Positions 7,702 through 16,525 of a stretch of 64,000 nucleotides of DNA are shown here, piece by piece. The notes under the pieces were generated by a model. It was given only the letters and a program-made list of their open reading frames with translations, was not told the DNA's origin and did not search any database. This stretch comes from Pseudomonas sp. AKS31 (GTDB lineage Bacteria; Pseudomonadota; Gammaproteobacteria; Pseudomonadales; Pseudomonadaceae), in assembly GCF_023634765.1 (NCBI RefSeq), contig NZ_JAMLFX010000001.1, positions 909,982 through 973,981 on the forward strand. The letters run 5' to 3'. Position 1 is the stretch's first letter; each line of letters starts with the position of its first letter. Made by a program: the position numbers and the translations under genes.

Positions 7702-7858
7702 AAGTCTGCTTCCTGCATTAAACGGGTAAATTCAAAGGTCGCAATGGTAACTCGAAATGACACTCGACATAAGTGCGCGGGAAGTTGTGCCCGCAGGCCG
7801 CAGGTCGCTTTGCGGTTAATCGCGGTATCCTGTGCGCTCTGATTACGGATGCTTTTCC

Positions 7859-8272
7859 ATGCTGGTGATTTCCAACAACGTGCATCTGCCGGATGCCGAG
7901 ATCGAACTGACCGCCATCCGCGCGCAAGGTGCCGGAGGGCAGAACGTCAACAAGGTCTCCAGCGCCGTGCACCTGCGCTTCGATATTCCGGCCTCCTCGT
8001 TGCCCGAGTTCTACAAGGAACGGCTGCTGGCGCTGCGCGACAGTCGCATCACCAGCGATGGCGTGTTGATCATCAAGGCCCAGCAGTACCGCACGCAGGA
8101 AGCCAACCGTGCCGATGCGCTGGAGCGTCTGGTCGAGCTGATCCTCAGCGCGACCAAAGTCGAAAAGAAACGCCGCCCGACCAAGCCGACCCTCGGCTCG
8201 AAGAAGCGCCGGCTCGAATCGAAAACCAAGCGCGGCAGTATCAAGGCCGGGCGCGGCAAAGTGGATTTCTAG
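7859..8272 (+). CDS. arfB: Alternative ribosome-rescue factor ArfB (YaeJ)
   Basis: 137 residues. ArfB enters stalled ribosomes lacking a stop codon and hydrolyses the peptidyl-tRNA. The catalytic GGQ is at residues 26-28, inside [20 protein letters not shown], the release-factor domain-3 signature. The C-terminal 35 residues are strongly basic ([28 protein letters not shown]), as required for binding the empty mRNA channel. The start at 7859 gives the family's usual length. Its stop codon overlaps the stop of the convergent MFS gene by 3 bases. Confidence 0.93.
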   Translation: MLVISNNVHLPDAEIELTAIRAQGAGGQNVNKVSSAVHLRFDIPASSLPEFYKERLLALRDSRITSDGVLIIKAQQYRTQEANRADALERLVELILSATKVEKKRRPTKPTLGSKKRRLESKTKRGSIKAGRGKVDF

Positions 8273-9468
8273 TCTTCGCGGTATTTGGCGGTGTGCTTGT
8301 ACAGATAAATACTCAAGGCCAGTCCGCTCAATGCAGCGAGAGCGGCGAACAGGAAGATCGAAGCAAAACCGAAGCCTGCCGCAATCGCCCCGGCCAAAGG
8401 CCCGGTGATCCCCAGCGACAAGTCGATGAACAGCGAATAGGCGCCAACCGCTGCGCCGCGGCTTGACGCTGGCACCAGATTCACCGCTTCCACGCCCAGC
8501 GCCGGAAACACCAGCGAGAATCCGAAACCGCTCAACGCCGCACCGGCCAGCGCCCAATGTGCGTCTGGCGCGAGCCATAACAGCAGCAGGCCGAGGGTTT
8601 CCACCGACAGGCAGGCAATCGCCACACGAAAGCCGCCGAGGCGGTTGATCAGGTTGCCGAACAGCAGGCGTGCGCCGATGAAACTGGCACCGAACAGACT
8701 CAGACACAGCACGGCGTTTTCCCAATGCTGCGTGGCGTAATACAGGGTGATGAAGGTGGCGATGGTGCCGAAACCGATCGAGCCTAACGCCAGACCACAA
8801 CCGTGCGGGAATACGCGGCCAAGTACATGCATGAACGGCAGACGTTCACCAGCGACAATCGGCGCGGCGGTTTTTGGCCACGCCAGCAGCAAGCCCAGCG
8901 CCGCTAGCAAGATGATGCTGACGCCCATGCTCCACAACCCCAACTGGCCGACCAGCCACACGCCAAACGGGGCGCCGACCGCCAGTGCGCCGTAACTGGC
9001 GATGCCGTTCCAGGAAATCACTTTGGCCGTGTTCGCCGCGCCAACGCGGCCGATGCCCCAGCCAATCGAACCGGAACCCACGAGGCTTTCAGCGCTGCCC
9101 AGCACCAGTCGACCGATCAACAGGCTGATCAGGCTGAGCATCGGCAGGTTCGGTGTCCACGCCGAAATCAGCATGAACACACCGCTCAAGCCGCACCCGG
9201 CCAGACCAATCATCACCGCCCGTTTGCTGCCCTGGTTGTCGATGATCTTGCCGGCATACGGGCGGCTGAGCAGGGTGGCGAGGTATTGCACGCTGATCAC
9301 CAGGCCGGCGATCACCGCGCCGAAGCCCAGATCACTGTGCACATAACCGGGCAGCACCGCGAGCGGAATGCCGATGTTCAGGTAACCGATAAAGGTGAAG
9401 AGGACGATGGAAACGACTTGCAGCGTGACCGCCAGGGGGCGCTGGGGCTCGGACATAGAGGACGACAT
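8269..9468 (-). CDS. MFS transporter, YhhS/YfcJ-like exporter
   Basis: The 399-residue inner-membrane protein has 12 predicted hydrophobic segments and no large soluble domain. The segment [21 protein letters not shown], after the second membrane span, is the typical major-facilitator loop motif (D-x-x-G-x-K/R-R). The sequence resembles the YhhS/YfcJ group of proton-driven drug or sugar exporters. The ATG at 9468 has GGAT upstream; ATG at 9456 is also possible. The gene stands alone, convergent with arfB. The substrate cannot be read from the sequence. Confidence 0.85.
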   Translation of the reverse strand: MSSSMSEPQRPLAVTLQVVSIVLFTFIGYLNIGIPLAVLPGYVHSDLGFGAVIAGLVISVQYLATLLSRPYAGKIIDNQGSKRAVMIGLAGCGLSGVFMLISAWTPNLPMLSLISLLIGRLVLGSAESLVGSGSIGWGIGRVGAANTAKVISWNGIASYGALAVGAPFGVWLVGQLGLWSMGVSIILLAALGLLLAWPKTAAPIVAGERLPFMHVLGRVFPHGCGLALGSIGFGTIATFITLYYATQHWENAVLCLSLFGASFIGARLLFGNLINRLGGFRVAIACLSVETLGLLLLWLAPDAHWALAGAALSGFGFSLVFPALGVEAVNLVPASSRGAAVGAYSLFIDLSLGITGPLAGAIAAGFGFASIFLFAALAALSGLALSIYLYKHTAKYRED

Positions 9469-9570
9469 GGGTAACGATCCACGGCAACGGCAGATTAGAT
9501 AGGCTGCTTATGATACCGGCGTGGACGGATCTGGGGCGGGAAAAGTAAAACTATTTGCCGGGTGAGTGCT

Positions 9571-9753
9571 TCAGGATTTGGCGGGGGCAACCAGTTGCGT
9601 GGTGACCAGCGCTGCGAGGGCATTTTCTTCGCTGCCGAAGCGGGCGAGCAGGGCGGCCTGTTTCTCGGGGGAGAGGCGGTTCCAGATCTCGATCATTTTC
9701 TCGGTGGCGCCGATGAGTACGGCAGCTTGGCTTTCGGAGAATTCGTCGGTCAT
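9571..9753 (-). CDS. Small hypothetical protein, 60 residues
   Basis: The frame begins MTDEFSESQAAVLIGATEKM and contains LSPEKQAALLARFGSEENAL. It is acidic, probably all-helical, soluble and without Cys. It follows a long perfect hairpin that separates it from another tiny gene on the same strand. The ribosome-binding site is weak (GAGCC). Function is unknown. Confidence 0.6.
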   Translation of the reverse strand: MTDEFSESQAAVLIGATEKMIEIWNRLSPEKQAALLARFGSEENALAALVTTQLVAPAKS

Positions 9754-9774
9754 GGCAGGCTCGGGGTTCAGGCA

Positions 9775-9806
9775 GTGTGGAAAGCGCATGTTAGCGCTTT
9801 CCACAC
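9775..9806. other. 13-bp perfect inverted repeat between two small genes
   Basis: GTGTGGAAAGCGC at 9775-9787 is exactly complementary to GCGCTTTCCACAC at 9794-9806, with a 6-base loop ATGTTA. No T tract follows on either strand. It lies between two minus-strand small genes and may act as a transcript-end or stability structure, or as an operator. Confidence 0.6.
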
Positions 9807-9823
9807 GGTCTGTACGACGGGTC

Positions 9824-9955
9824 TTACTCTTCGTTGTCGGCCGGACGGCTTTCAACGGCTTCTTTCGGCTCGGGCTGTTGGGCACCGGCTTGTTGCGTGG
9901 TCGTCTGCTCAGGTACGTGCAGGCTTGGGAAGGGGAGATTAGGAATCTCGTGCAT
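9824..9955 (-). CDS. Small Pro/Gln/Glu-rich protein, 43 residues
   Basis: The frame reads MHEIPNLPFPSLHVPEQTTT and ends ESRPADNEE. GGAG precedes the ATG by about 7 bases. The composition (Pro, Gln, Glu, no Cys, no membrane segment) suggests a disordered peptide. Codon use fits the host. No function is known to me. Confidence 0.45.
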   Translation of the reverse strand: MHEIPNLPFPSLHVPEQTTTQQAGAQQPEPKEAVESRPADNEE

Positions 9956-10117
9956 GGTTGCGCTCCTCGCTAAGTCTGTTGATAGATCTGGTAGATCCGC
10001 GCTTCTGGAAAGCCTGCGCAGGATACAGCAGGAAAAATGACAATCAGACTTTTAATTCAAATTAATGCGACAGATGGCCGCAGGGGAGGGCAAAACCCAA
10101 AGGTCACCACAAACAAA

Positions 10118-10200
10118 TGTAGGAGCTGCCGAAGGCTGCGATCTTTTGATCCTGCTTTAGAAACAAGATCAAAAGATCGCAGCCTTCGGCAGCTCCTACA
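10118..10200. repeat. REP/REPIN palindrome pair
   Basis: TGTAGGAGCTGCCGAAGGCT begins a 34-base arm (10118-10151) that is perfectly repeated in inverse orientation at 10167-10200, with 15 bases between. This is the common Pseudomonas REP doublet. It lies directly behind the aromatic aminotransferase gene. Related copies in this window are at 14630-14714 and 61746-61822. Confidence 0.9.
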
Positions 10201-10220
10201 GGGGTACTGCGGTGCTTTGA

Positions 10221-11414
10221 CTATTTGCAGACGCTGGCGATGGCTTCGGCCAGCAGGGCGAGGCGCGTGGCATCAATGCCGGCGACGTTCGCCCGACCGG
10301 AGCTGACCATGTACACGCTGTGATGCTCACGCAGTTGTTTCACTTGCTCCGGTGACAGCCCGGTGTAAGAGAACATCCCGCGTTGCACGCCAATGTGCGC
10401 AAAGCGTTCGCGCAAACCGTGCGGCTCCAGCGCTTCGACCAGGCCGCTGCGCAACTGCGCGATACGCAAACGCATGGCTTCCACTTCATCGGCCCAACGG
10501 GCTTTCAGTTCGGGATCGGCGAGGATGGTCGCGACCACCGCAGCGCCGTGATCCGGCGGTGTCGACCACAGGTTGCGGGCGATGTTGGCCAGTTGGCTGC
10601 GGATGTCGATCAGCTTGTCGGCGGTTTTCGCGCAGACGATCAGCGCACCGGTGCGGTCGCGGTACAGGCCGAAGTTCTTCGAGCAGGAACTGGTGATCAG
10701 CAGCTCTGGGACGTCAGTCGCGAACAGCCGCGTCGACCACGCATCCTGCTCCAGGCCGTCGCCAAAACCCTGGTAGGCAAAGTCGATCAGCGGCAACAAG
10801 TCGCGGCTGCGCACTACGTCGAGCACGCGCTGCCAGTCGTCATGGCTCAAGTCAAAACCGGTCGGGTTGTGGCAGCACGCGTGCAGCAGCACCACATCAC
10901 CGTTCGGCACTTGGTTGAGCACGGCGAGCATGGCTTCGACATCGAGGCGGTTGTCGCTGCCCACGTACGGGTAGTGACTGACCTTGACCCCGGCCGCGGC
11001 GAAAATCGTTTCGTGGATCGGCCAGGTCGGATTGCTCAGCCACACGCCTTTGCCCGGCAGGCATTGGGCGATGAAGTCGGCGGCCAGACGCAGGGCACCG
11101 GTACCGCCCGGCGTCTGGGTGGCGCCGGCGCGTTGTTCGGCGATCAGCTTGGAGTCGGCGCCGAGCACCAGCTCATTGATGAGTTTGCCGAACAGCGGGT
11201 TGCCGTGACCACCGATGTAGGTCTTGGTGTCCTGGCTTTCGACCAGCCGCGCTTCGGCGATTTTCACCGCCTCCGGGATTGGCGTCAGGCCTTGGGCGTC
11301 CTTGTAGACGCCAACGCCCAGGTCGAATTTGCGCGGGTTGGTGTCCTGCGCATACGCCTCCATCAAGCCGAGGATCGGGTCGCCGGGTACCCGGCCGATG
11401 GCGTCGAAGTGCAT
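10221..11414 (-). CDS. phhC: Aromatic amino acid aminotransferase (PhhC/TyrB type)
   Basis: The 397-residue PLP enzyme transfers the amino group of Tyr or Phe to 2-oxoglutarate. The PLP lysine lies in SSCSKNFGLYRDRTG (about residue 245), and LLHACCHNPTG and the N-terminal PGDPILGLMEAY are typical of the aspartate/aromatic aminotransferase Ia family. The start codon overlaps the phhB stop (TAATG), so expression is coupled. In phenylalanine catabolism it takes the tyrosine made by PhhA to 4-hydroxyphenylpyruvate. The name rests on the operon position. Confidence 0.93.
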   Translation of the reverse strand: MHFDAIGRVPGDPILGLMEAYAQDTNPRKFDLGVGVYKDAQGLTPIPEAVKIAEARLVESQDTKTYIGGHGNPLFGKLINELVLGADSKLIAEQRAGATQTPGGTGALRLAADFIAQCLPGKGVWLSNPTWPIHETIFAAAGVKVSHYPYVGSDNRLDVEAMLAVLNQVPNGDVVLLHACCHNPTGFDLSHDDWQRVLDVVRSRDLLPLIDFAYQGFGDGLEQDAWSTRLFATDVPELLITSSCSKNFGLYRDRTGALIVCAKTADKLIDIRSQLANIARNLWSTPPDHGAAVVATILADPELKARWADEVEAMRLRIAQLRSGLVEALEPHGLRERFAHIGVQRGMFSYTGLSPEQVKQLREHHSVYMVSSGRANVAGIDATRLALLAEAIASVCK

Positions 11415-11770
11415 TACTTGCGTCCTTCTGCGGTCTTGGCCACTTCGTCAGTGCGCGCGGCCATGATGAAGTCGTTGCGGTGCAGGCCTTTGATCGAGTG
11501 GCTCCACCAGGTCACGGTGACTTTGCCCCATTCGGTCAGCAGGCCCGGGTGATGACCTTCGGCCTCGGAGATCTCGCCGACCGCGTTGGTGAACGCCAGC
11601 GCGTGCTTGAAGTTCTTGAACAGGAAAACTTTTTCCAGCTGCATGATGCTGTCGCGTACTTCGATGTTCCAGTCAGGGATCTGCTTGATCAGGATCGGCA
11701 GTTCTTCGTCGCTGACTTGTGGCGCATCGGCGCGGCAGGCTTCGCAGTGGGCTTGGTTCAAAGTCGACAT
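11414..11770 (-). CDS. phhB: Pterin-4a-carbinolamine dehydratase PhhB
   Basis: 118 residues, the usual size. It dehydrates the carbinolamine formed by PhhA so that tetrahydrobiopterin-type cofactor can be recycled. Visible family features are the [20 protein letters not shown] segment with its EGHHP signature and the [19 protein letters not shown] end. It lies between phhA and the aminotransferase gene and overlaps the latter by one base. Confidence 0.95.
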
Positions 11771-11887
11771 GGTGTATTCCTGAAATCGAGTGTGTTTTTT
11801 TTATTAAAGCGTTTGAGCCGTCAATGCCGTCACGCTAAACCAAAGTGGCGGCGACTGACAGGTTCAATTGTCAGCAAAAGTCGCGGT

Positions 11888-12679
11888 TCACGCGGCTTTC
11901 GGTTTCGGCGGAAATTTCGGTGCGTGCAGACCCAGCTGCATACCCTGGCGAACCATGGCCATGATGTCTTCATGGGCCACGTCGAACAGACGCTTGAGGT
12001 TCGGCAGGACAAAGTACAGCGGTTGCAGGATGTCGATGCGATACGGCGTGCGCATGGCTTCGAGCGGGTCGAACGCCTGATGCTCAGGTTCGTCCGACAG
12101 CGAGTAAACGGTTTCTTTTGGTGAGGACAGGATGCCGCCGCCATAGATGCGTTTGCCTTGCGGGGTGTCGACCAGGCCGAACTCGATGGTCATCCAGTAC
12201 AGGCGCGCCAGATAAACACGTTCTTCCTTGGTGGCCTGCAAGCCGAGTTTGCCGTAGGTGTGGGTGAATTCGGCGAACCACGGGTTGGTCAGCAGCGGGC
12301 AGTGACCAAAGATCTCGTGGAAAATGTCCGGTTCTTGCAGGTAGTCCAGTTCTTCGCGGGTACGAATGAAGGTGGCCACCGGAAACTGCTTGCTGGCCAG
12401 CAGTTCAAAAAAAGTCTGGAAGGGGATCAGCGCCGGCACGCGGGCGACCTGCCATCCGGTGGTCTCGCCGAGCACCTTGTTGATCTCGCCCAGTTGCGGA
12501 ATGCGGTCGTGGGGCAGACCGAGTTTTTCGATACCGTCCAGGTACTCCTGGCACGCACGCCCTTCGATCACTTTCAACTGGCGAGTGATCAGCGTGTTCC
12601 ACACCGCGTGTTCTTCGGCGGGGTAGTCGATAAAACCTTGCGCATCGGGCTCGCGGGCCACGTATTGCGTCTGCTTCAT
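11888..12679 (-). CDS. phhA: Phenylalanine-4-hydroxylase PhhA
   Basis: This 263-residue monomeric iron enzyme hydroxylates Phe to Tyr with O2 and tetrahydropterin. The iron ligands are seen in HEIFGHCPLL (two His) and YWMTIEFGLV (Glu). AGGAGAG before the ATG at 12679 fixes the start. It has only the catalytic domain, without the regulatory ACT domain of animal enzymes. It heads the phhABC operon and is divergent from phhR, whose product is known to activate it in other pseudomonads. Confidence 0.96.
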   Translation of the reverse strand: MKQTQYVAREPDAQGFIDYPAEEHAVWNTLITRQLKVIEGRACQEYLDGIEKLGLPHDRIPQLGEINKVLGETTGWQVARVPALIPFQTFFELLASKQFPVATFIRTREELDYLQEPDIFHEIFGHCPLLTNPWFAEFTHTYGKLGLQATKEERVYLARLYWMTIEFGLVDTPQGKRIYGGGILSSPKETVYSLSDEPEHQAFDPLEAMRTPYRIDILQPLYFVLPNLKRLFDVAHEDIMAMVRQGMQLGLHAPKFPPKPKAA

Positions 12680-13066
12680 ACTGCTCTCCTGCTAGGGGAA
12701 TTCGTTCTTGTTATGTCCAGCGATGGACTCAGGATTACCCGAGAGCGCGTTGATGTGCAGCAGGTTGAATCGCCTGTGCGTAGGAAATTTCTCTTTAAAT
12801 CGTAAAATTATCGTTACGCTTTAGCGGATATCTCGCGTTTACGGTAATTCGCGGGTTTGAAAAGGCTGATGGCTGTCACATAATCTTGACAACTATCTGC
12901 GTGCCTCGGCAGAAAAGTCGTGGTGCTGACCCTTGTGGGAGCGAGCCTGCTCGCGAATGCGATCTGCCTGACACATTAATGTTGAATGTGCCGCCGTCTT
13001 CGCGAGCAGGCTCGCTCCCATAGGTTCTGTATTTAACTTAATGATTGGTTTGGCGGGTTTTCTCCT
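12680..13066. promoter_or_regulatory. Divergent phhA/phhR control region
   Basis: CGTAAA-ATTATC-GTTACG at 12801-12818 resembles the TyrR/PhhR box TGTAAA-N6-TTTACA and lies about 120 bases before phhA, a typical activator distance. A second, weaker GTTTAC..GTAATTC stretch occurs near 12836-12851. I found no clean sigma-54 -24/-12 element toward phhA. A REP-type palindrome occupies 12934-13020 on the phhR side. Confidence 0.5.
12934..13020. repeat. REP doublet of the GGGAGCGAGCCTGCTCGCGAA class
   Basis: TGTGGGAGCGAGCCTGCTCG begins an arm at 12934-12957 that is repeated inverted at 12999-13020. Each arm also contains its own short palindrome. It belongs to a different sequence class from the other three REP doublets here and sits 46 bases before phhR. 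Confidence 0.88.
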
Positions 13067-14629
13067 ATGCGCATCAAAGTCCACTGCCAGAACCGCATCG
13101 GCATCCTGCGCGACATTCTCAACCTGCTGGTGGCCTACGGGATCAACGTGGCGCGCGGCGAAGTCGGAGGTGAGCATGGCAACGCGATCTACCTGCACTG
13201 TCCGAACCTGATCAATATCCAGTTCCAGGCGCTGCGGCCTAAGTTCGAAGCGATCGCCGGGGTGTTTGGCGTCAAGCGGGTAGGGCTGATGCCCAGCGAG
13301 CGGCGGCATATGGAATTGAATGCCTTGCTCGGCGCGCTGGAGTTTCCTGTGTTGTCGATCGACATGGGCGGCTCGATCGTCGCGGCCAACCGCGCGGCGG
13401 CGCAGTTGCTCGGTGTGCGCGTCGATGAGGTGCCGGGGATTCCGCTGTCGCGCTACGCCGAGGATTTCGATTTGCCGGAACTGGTGCGCGCCAATAAATC
13501 GCGGATCAATGGCATGCGCGTCAAGGTCAAGGGCGACGTCTTTCTGGCCGACATCGCGCCGCTGCAATCGGAACACGACGACAGCGAAGCCATGGCTGGT
13601 GCGGTGTTGACCTTGCACCGCGCCGATCGCGTCGGCGAGCGCATCTATAACGTGCGCAAGCAGGAATTGCGTGGCTTCGACAGTATCTTCCAGAGTTCGA
13701 AAGTGATGGCTGCCGTGGTGCGTGAAGCACGGCGCATGGCGCCACTCGACGCGCCGCTATTGATTGAAGGCGAAACCGGCACCGGCAAGGAATTGCTCGC
13801 GCGTGCCTGCCACCTCGCCAGCCCGCGCGGGCAGTCGCCGCTGATGGCGCTCAACTGCGCAGGGCTGCCGGAATCGATGGCCGAGACCGAGCTGTTCGGC
13901 TATGGCCCCGGCGCCTTCGAAGGCGCGCGGGCCGAAGGCAAGCTTGGACTGCTGGAATTGACCGCGGGCGGCACGCTGTTTCTCGATGGCGTCGGGGAAA
14001 TGAGCCCGCGCCTGCAGGTGAAGTTGCTGCGCTTTCTGCAGGACGGTTGCTTCCGTCGCGTGGGCAGTGATGAAGAGGTTTATCTGGATGTGCGGGTCAT
14101 CTGCGCGACGCAAGTGGACTTGTCCGAGTTGTGCGCGCGCGGCGAGTTTCGTCAGGACTTGTATCACCGCTTGAACGTGCTCTCGCTGCATATCCCGCCG
14201 CTGCGCGAATGCCTCGACGGGTTGACGCCGCTGGTCGAGCATTTCCTCGATCAGGCCAGTCGGCAGATCGGTTGTTCGCTGCCGAAACTGGCGCCGGCGG
14301 CGATGGATCGACTCAGTCATTACCATTGGCCGGGCAACGTGCGACAGCTGGAGAACGTACTGTTCCAGGCGGTTTCGCTGTGCGATGGCGGTACGGTGAA
14401 AGCTGAACATATTCGTCTGCCGGATTATGGCGTGCGTCAGCCGCTTGGCGATTTCTCGCTGGAAGGCGGGTTGGACGAAATTGTCGGGCGCTTCGAGAAA
14501 GCGGTGCTGGAGCGGCTGTATTCCGAGCACCCGAGCAGTCGACAGTTGGGCAAGCGGCTCGGTGTTTCGCACACCACCATTGCCAACAAGCTGCGTGAGT
14601 ATGAAGTCGGCAAAGATCCCGAAGCTTAA
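13067..14629 (+). CDS. phhR: TyrR-family regulator PhhR
   Basis: 520 residues. Domains in order: ACT domain (about 1-75), PAS (about 80-180), AAA+ sigma-54-activator-like domain (about 205-440), Fis-type HTH (about 475-515, QLGKRLGVSHTTIANKLREY). Walker A is GETGTGKE. The loop that contacts sigma-54, GAFTGA in true activators, reads GAFEGA, and Walker B reads LFLDGVGE, with Gly where a catalytic Glu/Asp is expected. Such changes are typical of TyrR-like proteins that act mainly with sigma-70. It senses aromatic amino acids and controls the divergent phh operon. Its stop codon abuts a REP doublet. Confidence 0.93.
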   Translation: MRIKVHCQNRIGILRDILNLLVAYGINVARGEVGGEHGNAIYLHCPNLINIQFQALRPKFEAIAGVFGVKRVGLMPSERRHMELNALLGALEFPVLSIDMGGSIVAANRAAAQLLGVRVDEVPGIPLSRYAEDFDLPELVRANKSRINGMRVKVKGDVFLADIAPLQSEHDDSEAMAGAVLTLHRADRVGERIYNVRKQELRGFDSIFQSSKVMAAVVREARRMAPLDAPLLIEGETGTGKELLARACHLASPRGQSPLMALNCAGLPESMAETELFGYGPGAFEGARAEGKLGLLELTAGGTLFLDGVGEMSPRLQVKLLRFLQDGCFRRVGSDEEVYLDVRVICATQVDLSELCARGEFRQDLYHRLNVLSLHIPPLRECLDGLTPLVEHFLDQASRQIGCSLPKLAPAAMDRLSHYHWPGNVRQLENVLFQAVSLCDGGTVKAEHIRLPDYGVRQPLGDFSLEGGLDEIVGRFEKAVLERLYSEHPSSRQLGKRLGVSHTTIANKLREYEVGKDPEA

Positions 14630-14714
14630 GATCAAAAGATCGCAGCCTTCGGCAGCTCCTACAGGAATACGCATTTCAAATGTAGGAGCTGCGGCACGCT
14701 GCGATCTTTTGATC
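14630..14714. repeat. REP/REPIN palindrome pair
   Basis: GATCAAAAGATCGCAGCCTT begins the left arm (14630-14663), and an inverted arm with a few mismatches (GCGGCACGC instead of GCCGAAGGC) spans 14681-14714. It starts immediately after the phhR stop codon and may shield the 3' end of the transcript. Confidence 0.88.
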
Positions 14715-14828
14715 TTTTGCCGCCAAGCGGCATAACACCGCCGGTTTTTCGACTTCGATACATTTCAAATTTCCTCTCGCCATCCCTCAAGTCCTTTGTT
14801 TACCGGGCCTCTGTGCGCCAGAAAAAAG

Positions 14829-14846
14829 TTGGTCTGCAAATTGCTT
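14829..14846 (+). promoter_or_regulatory. Sigma-54 promoter of the flgF operon
   Basis: TTGGTCTGCAAATTGCTT has GG and GC exactly ten bases apart (14831-14832 and 14843-14844), matching TGGcac-N5-TTGCw. It lies 57 bases before flgF, fitting a FleQ- or FleR-dependent class of flagellar promoter. Confidence 0.8.
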
Positions 14847-14901
14847 ATGGCTCAGCAGTAAAGCGGTGGGCGGCAAACGTCCGGCATGCAGAGGAAAGAG
14901 T

Positions 14902-15642
14902 GTGGACAAGTACCTTTATGTGGCAATGACCGGCGCCAGCCAGAACGCACTGGCGCAGAAGGCGCATGCCAACAACCTGGCGAACATCTCCACCAACGGT
15001 TTTCAGCGCGACCTGGAACAGGCGCGTTCGATGCCGGTGTTCGGTGACAGCTTTCCGGCGCGTGCCTTTGCCATGAGCGAACGCCCTGCCACGGATTTCA
15101 CCCCGGGCTCGCTGGTGCAGACCGGTCGTGACCTCGATGTCGCCGTCACCGGCAATGGCTGGATCGCCGTGCAGAACCCCAACGGCGGCGAAAGCTACGT
15201 GCGCACCGGCAGCCTCAACGTTGACGCCCTCGGCGTGCTGCGCGCCGGCAACGGCATGCCGGTGATGGGCAATGGCGGGCCAATCGCCGTGCCGCCCGAG
15301 CAGCAGATCGAAGTCGGTGAAGACGGCACCATCAGTATTCGTGCGATGGGCGAAGGCCCGCGCGTCATGGCGGAAGTCGACCGGATCAAACTGGTCAATC
15401 CGGACATCAAGAACATGAACAAGGGCCTCGACGGTTCGATTTACACCAAGGACGGCCAACCGGCGCCGGCCGATGCCAACGTCAAACTGGTGTCGGGTTT
15501 CCTGGAGTCGAGCAACGTCAACGCCGTTGAAGAGATGACCTCGGTGCTGGCCCTGGCCAAGCAGTTCGAGTTGCACGTCAAGATGATGAACACCGCCAAA
15601 GACGACGACCAGGCCATGGCTCGGGTCTTGCAGATCAGCTAA
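14902..15642 (+). CDS. flgF: Flagellar proximal rod protein FlgF
   Basis: 246 residues from a GTG start with GAGGAA upstream. It forms part of the proximal rod in the periplasm. The N-terminal rod motif (ASQNALAQKAHANNLANISTNGFQ) and C-terminal SSNVNAVEEMTSVLALAKQFE are the conserved terminal helices of flagellar axial proteins. It heads flgFGHIJKL. The usual upstream flgBCDE genes are absent; phhR is the neighbour instead. Confidence 0.95.
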   Translation: MDKYLYVAMTGASQNALAQKAHANNLANISTNGFQRDLEQARSMPVFGDSFPARAFAMSERPATDFTPGSLVQTGRDLDVAVTGNGWIAVQNPNGGESYVRTGSLNVDALGVLRAGNGMPVMGNGGPIAVPPEQQIEVGEDGTISIRAMGEGPRVMAEVDRIKLVNPDIKNMNKGLDGSIYTKDGQPAPADANVKLVSGFLESSNVNAVEEMTSVLALAKQFELHVKMMNTAKDDDQAMARVLQIS

Positions 15643-15687
15643 TTATCAGAACGTCGCGCCGAAAAACAGGCGCACGAGGAGAATCGA

Positions 15688-16473
15688 ATGCTTCCGGCTC
15701 TATGGGTTGCCAAAACCGGTCTGTCCGCCCAGGACACCAACCTGACCACCATTTCCAACAACCTGGCGAACGTGTCGACCACGGGTTTCAAACGTGATCG
15801 TGCCGAGTTCCAGGACCTGCTCTATCAGATCAAGCGTCAGCCAGGCGCTCAGTCGACCCAGGACAGCGAACTGCCGTCGGGTCTGCAACTGGGTACCGGT
15901 GTGCGCATTGTCGGCACCCAGAAGAACTTCACCGCCGGCAGCCTGCAAACCACCGAGCAGCCGCTGGACATGGCCATCGACGGTCGCGGTTTCTTCCAGA
16001 TCCTGCAGCCGGACGGCACCACGTCCTACACCCGTGACGGTACCTTCCACCTCGATTCCAACGGCCAGATCGTCAACGCCAGCGGTTTCGCTCTGGAACC
16101 GGCCATCGTTATCCCGAACGACGCCCAGACCTTCACCGTCGGCCGTGACGGTACTGTGTCGGTGACCATCGCCGGTAACCCGGCAGCGCAAGTGATCGGC
16201 AACCTGCAAACCGCCGACTTCATCAACCCGGCCGGTCTGCAAGCGGTGGGTAACAACCTGTTCCTGGAAACTGCCGCTTCCGGCGCGCCGCAAGTCGGCA
16301 CTCCGGGTCTGGCCGGTTTCGGTACCACCCTGCAGAACACCCTGGAAACCTCCAACGTCAGCACTGTTGAAGAAATGGTCAACATGATCACCACTCAGCG
16401 CGCTTACGAGATGAACTCCAAGGTGATCTCCACCGCTGACCAGATGCTCTCGTTCGTAACGCAGAATCTGTAA
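15688..16473 (+). CDS. flgG: Flagellar distal rod protein FlgG
   Basis: 261 residues, the usual length. It is the main component of the distal rod that spans the peptidoglycan. The N terminus has TNLTTISNNLANVSTTGFKRD and the C terminus SNVSTVEEMVNMITTQRAYE, the paired helices of axial proteins. GAGGAGAAT precedes the ATG. It lies 45 bases behind flgF in the same operon. Confidence 0.97.
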   Translation: MLPALWVAKTGLSAQDTNLTTISNNLANVSTTGFKRDRAEFQDLLYQIKRQPGAQSTQDSELPSGLQLGTGVRIVGTQKNFTAGSLQTTEQPLDMAIDGRGFFQILQPDGTTSYTRDGTFHLDSNGQIVNASGFALEPAIVIPNDAQTFTVGRDGTVSVTIAGNPAAQVIGNLQTADFINPAGLQAVGNNLFLETAASGAPQVGTPGLAGFGTTLQNTLETSNVSTVEEMVNMITTQRAYEMNSKVISTADQMLSFVTQNL

Positions 16474-16525
16474 TCAAGTCTATGAGGCGGCCATTAGGTC
16501 GCCTGCAACACCGTGAGGTAGGGTC

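Noticed and set aside
12715..12800. Sigma-54 promoter toward phhA
   Set aside because: The best candidate on the minus strand has an 11-base spacing between the two dinucleotides instead of 10.
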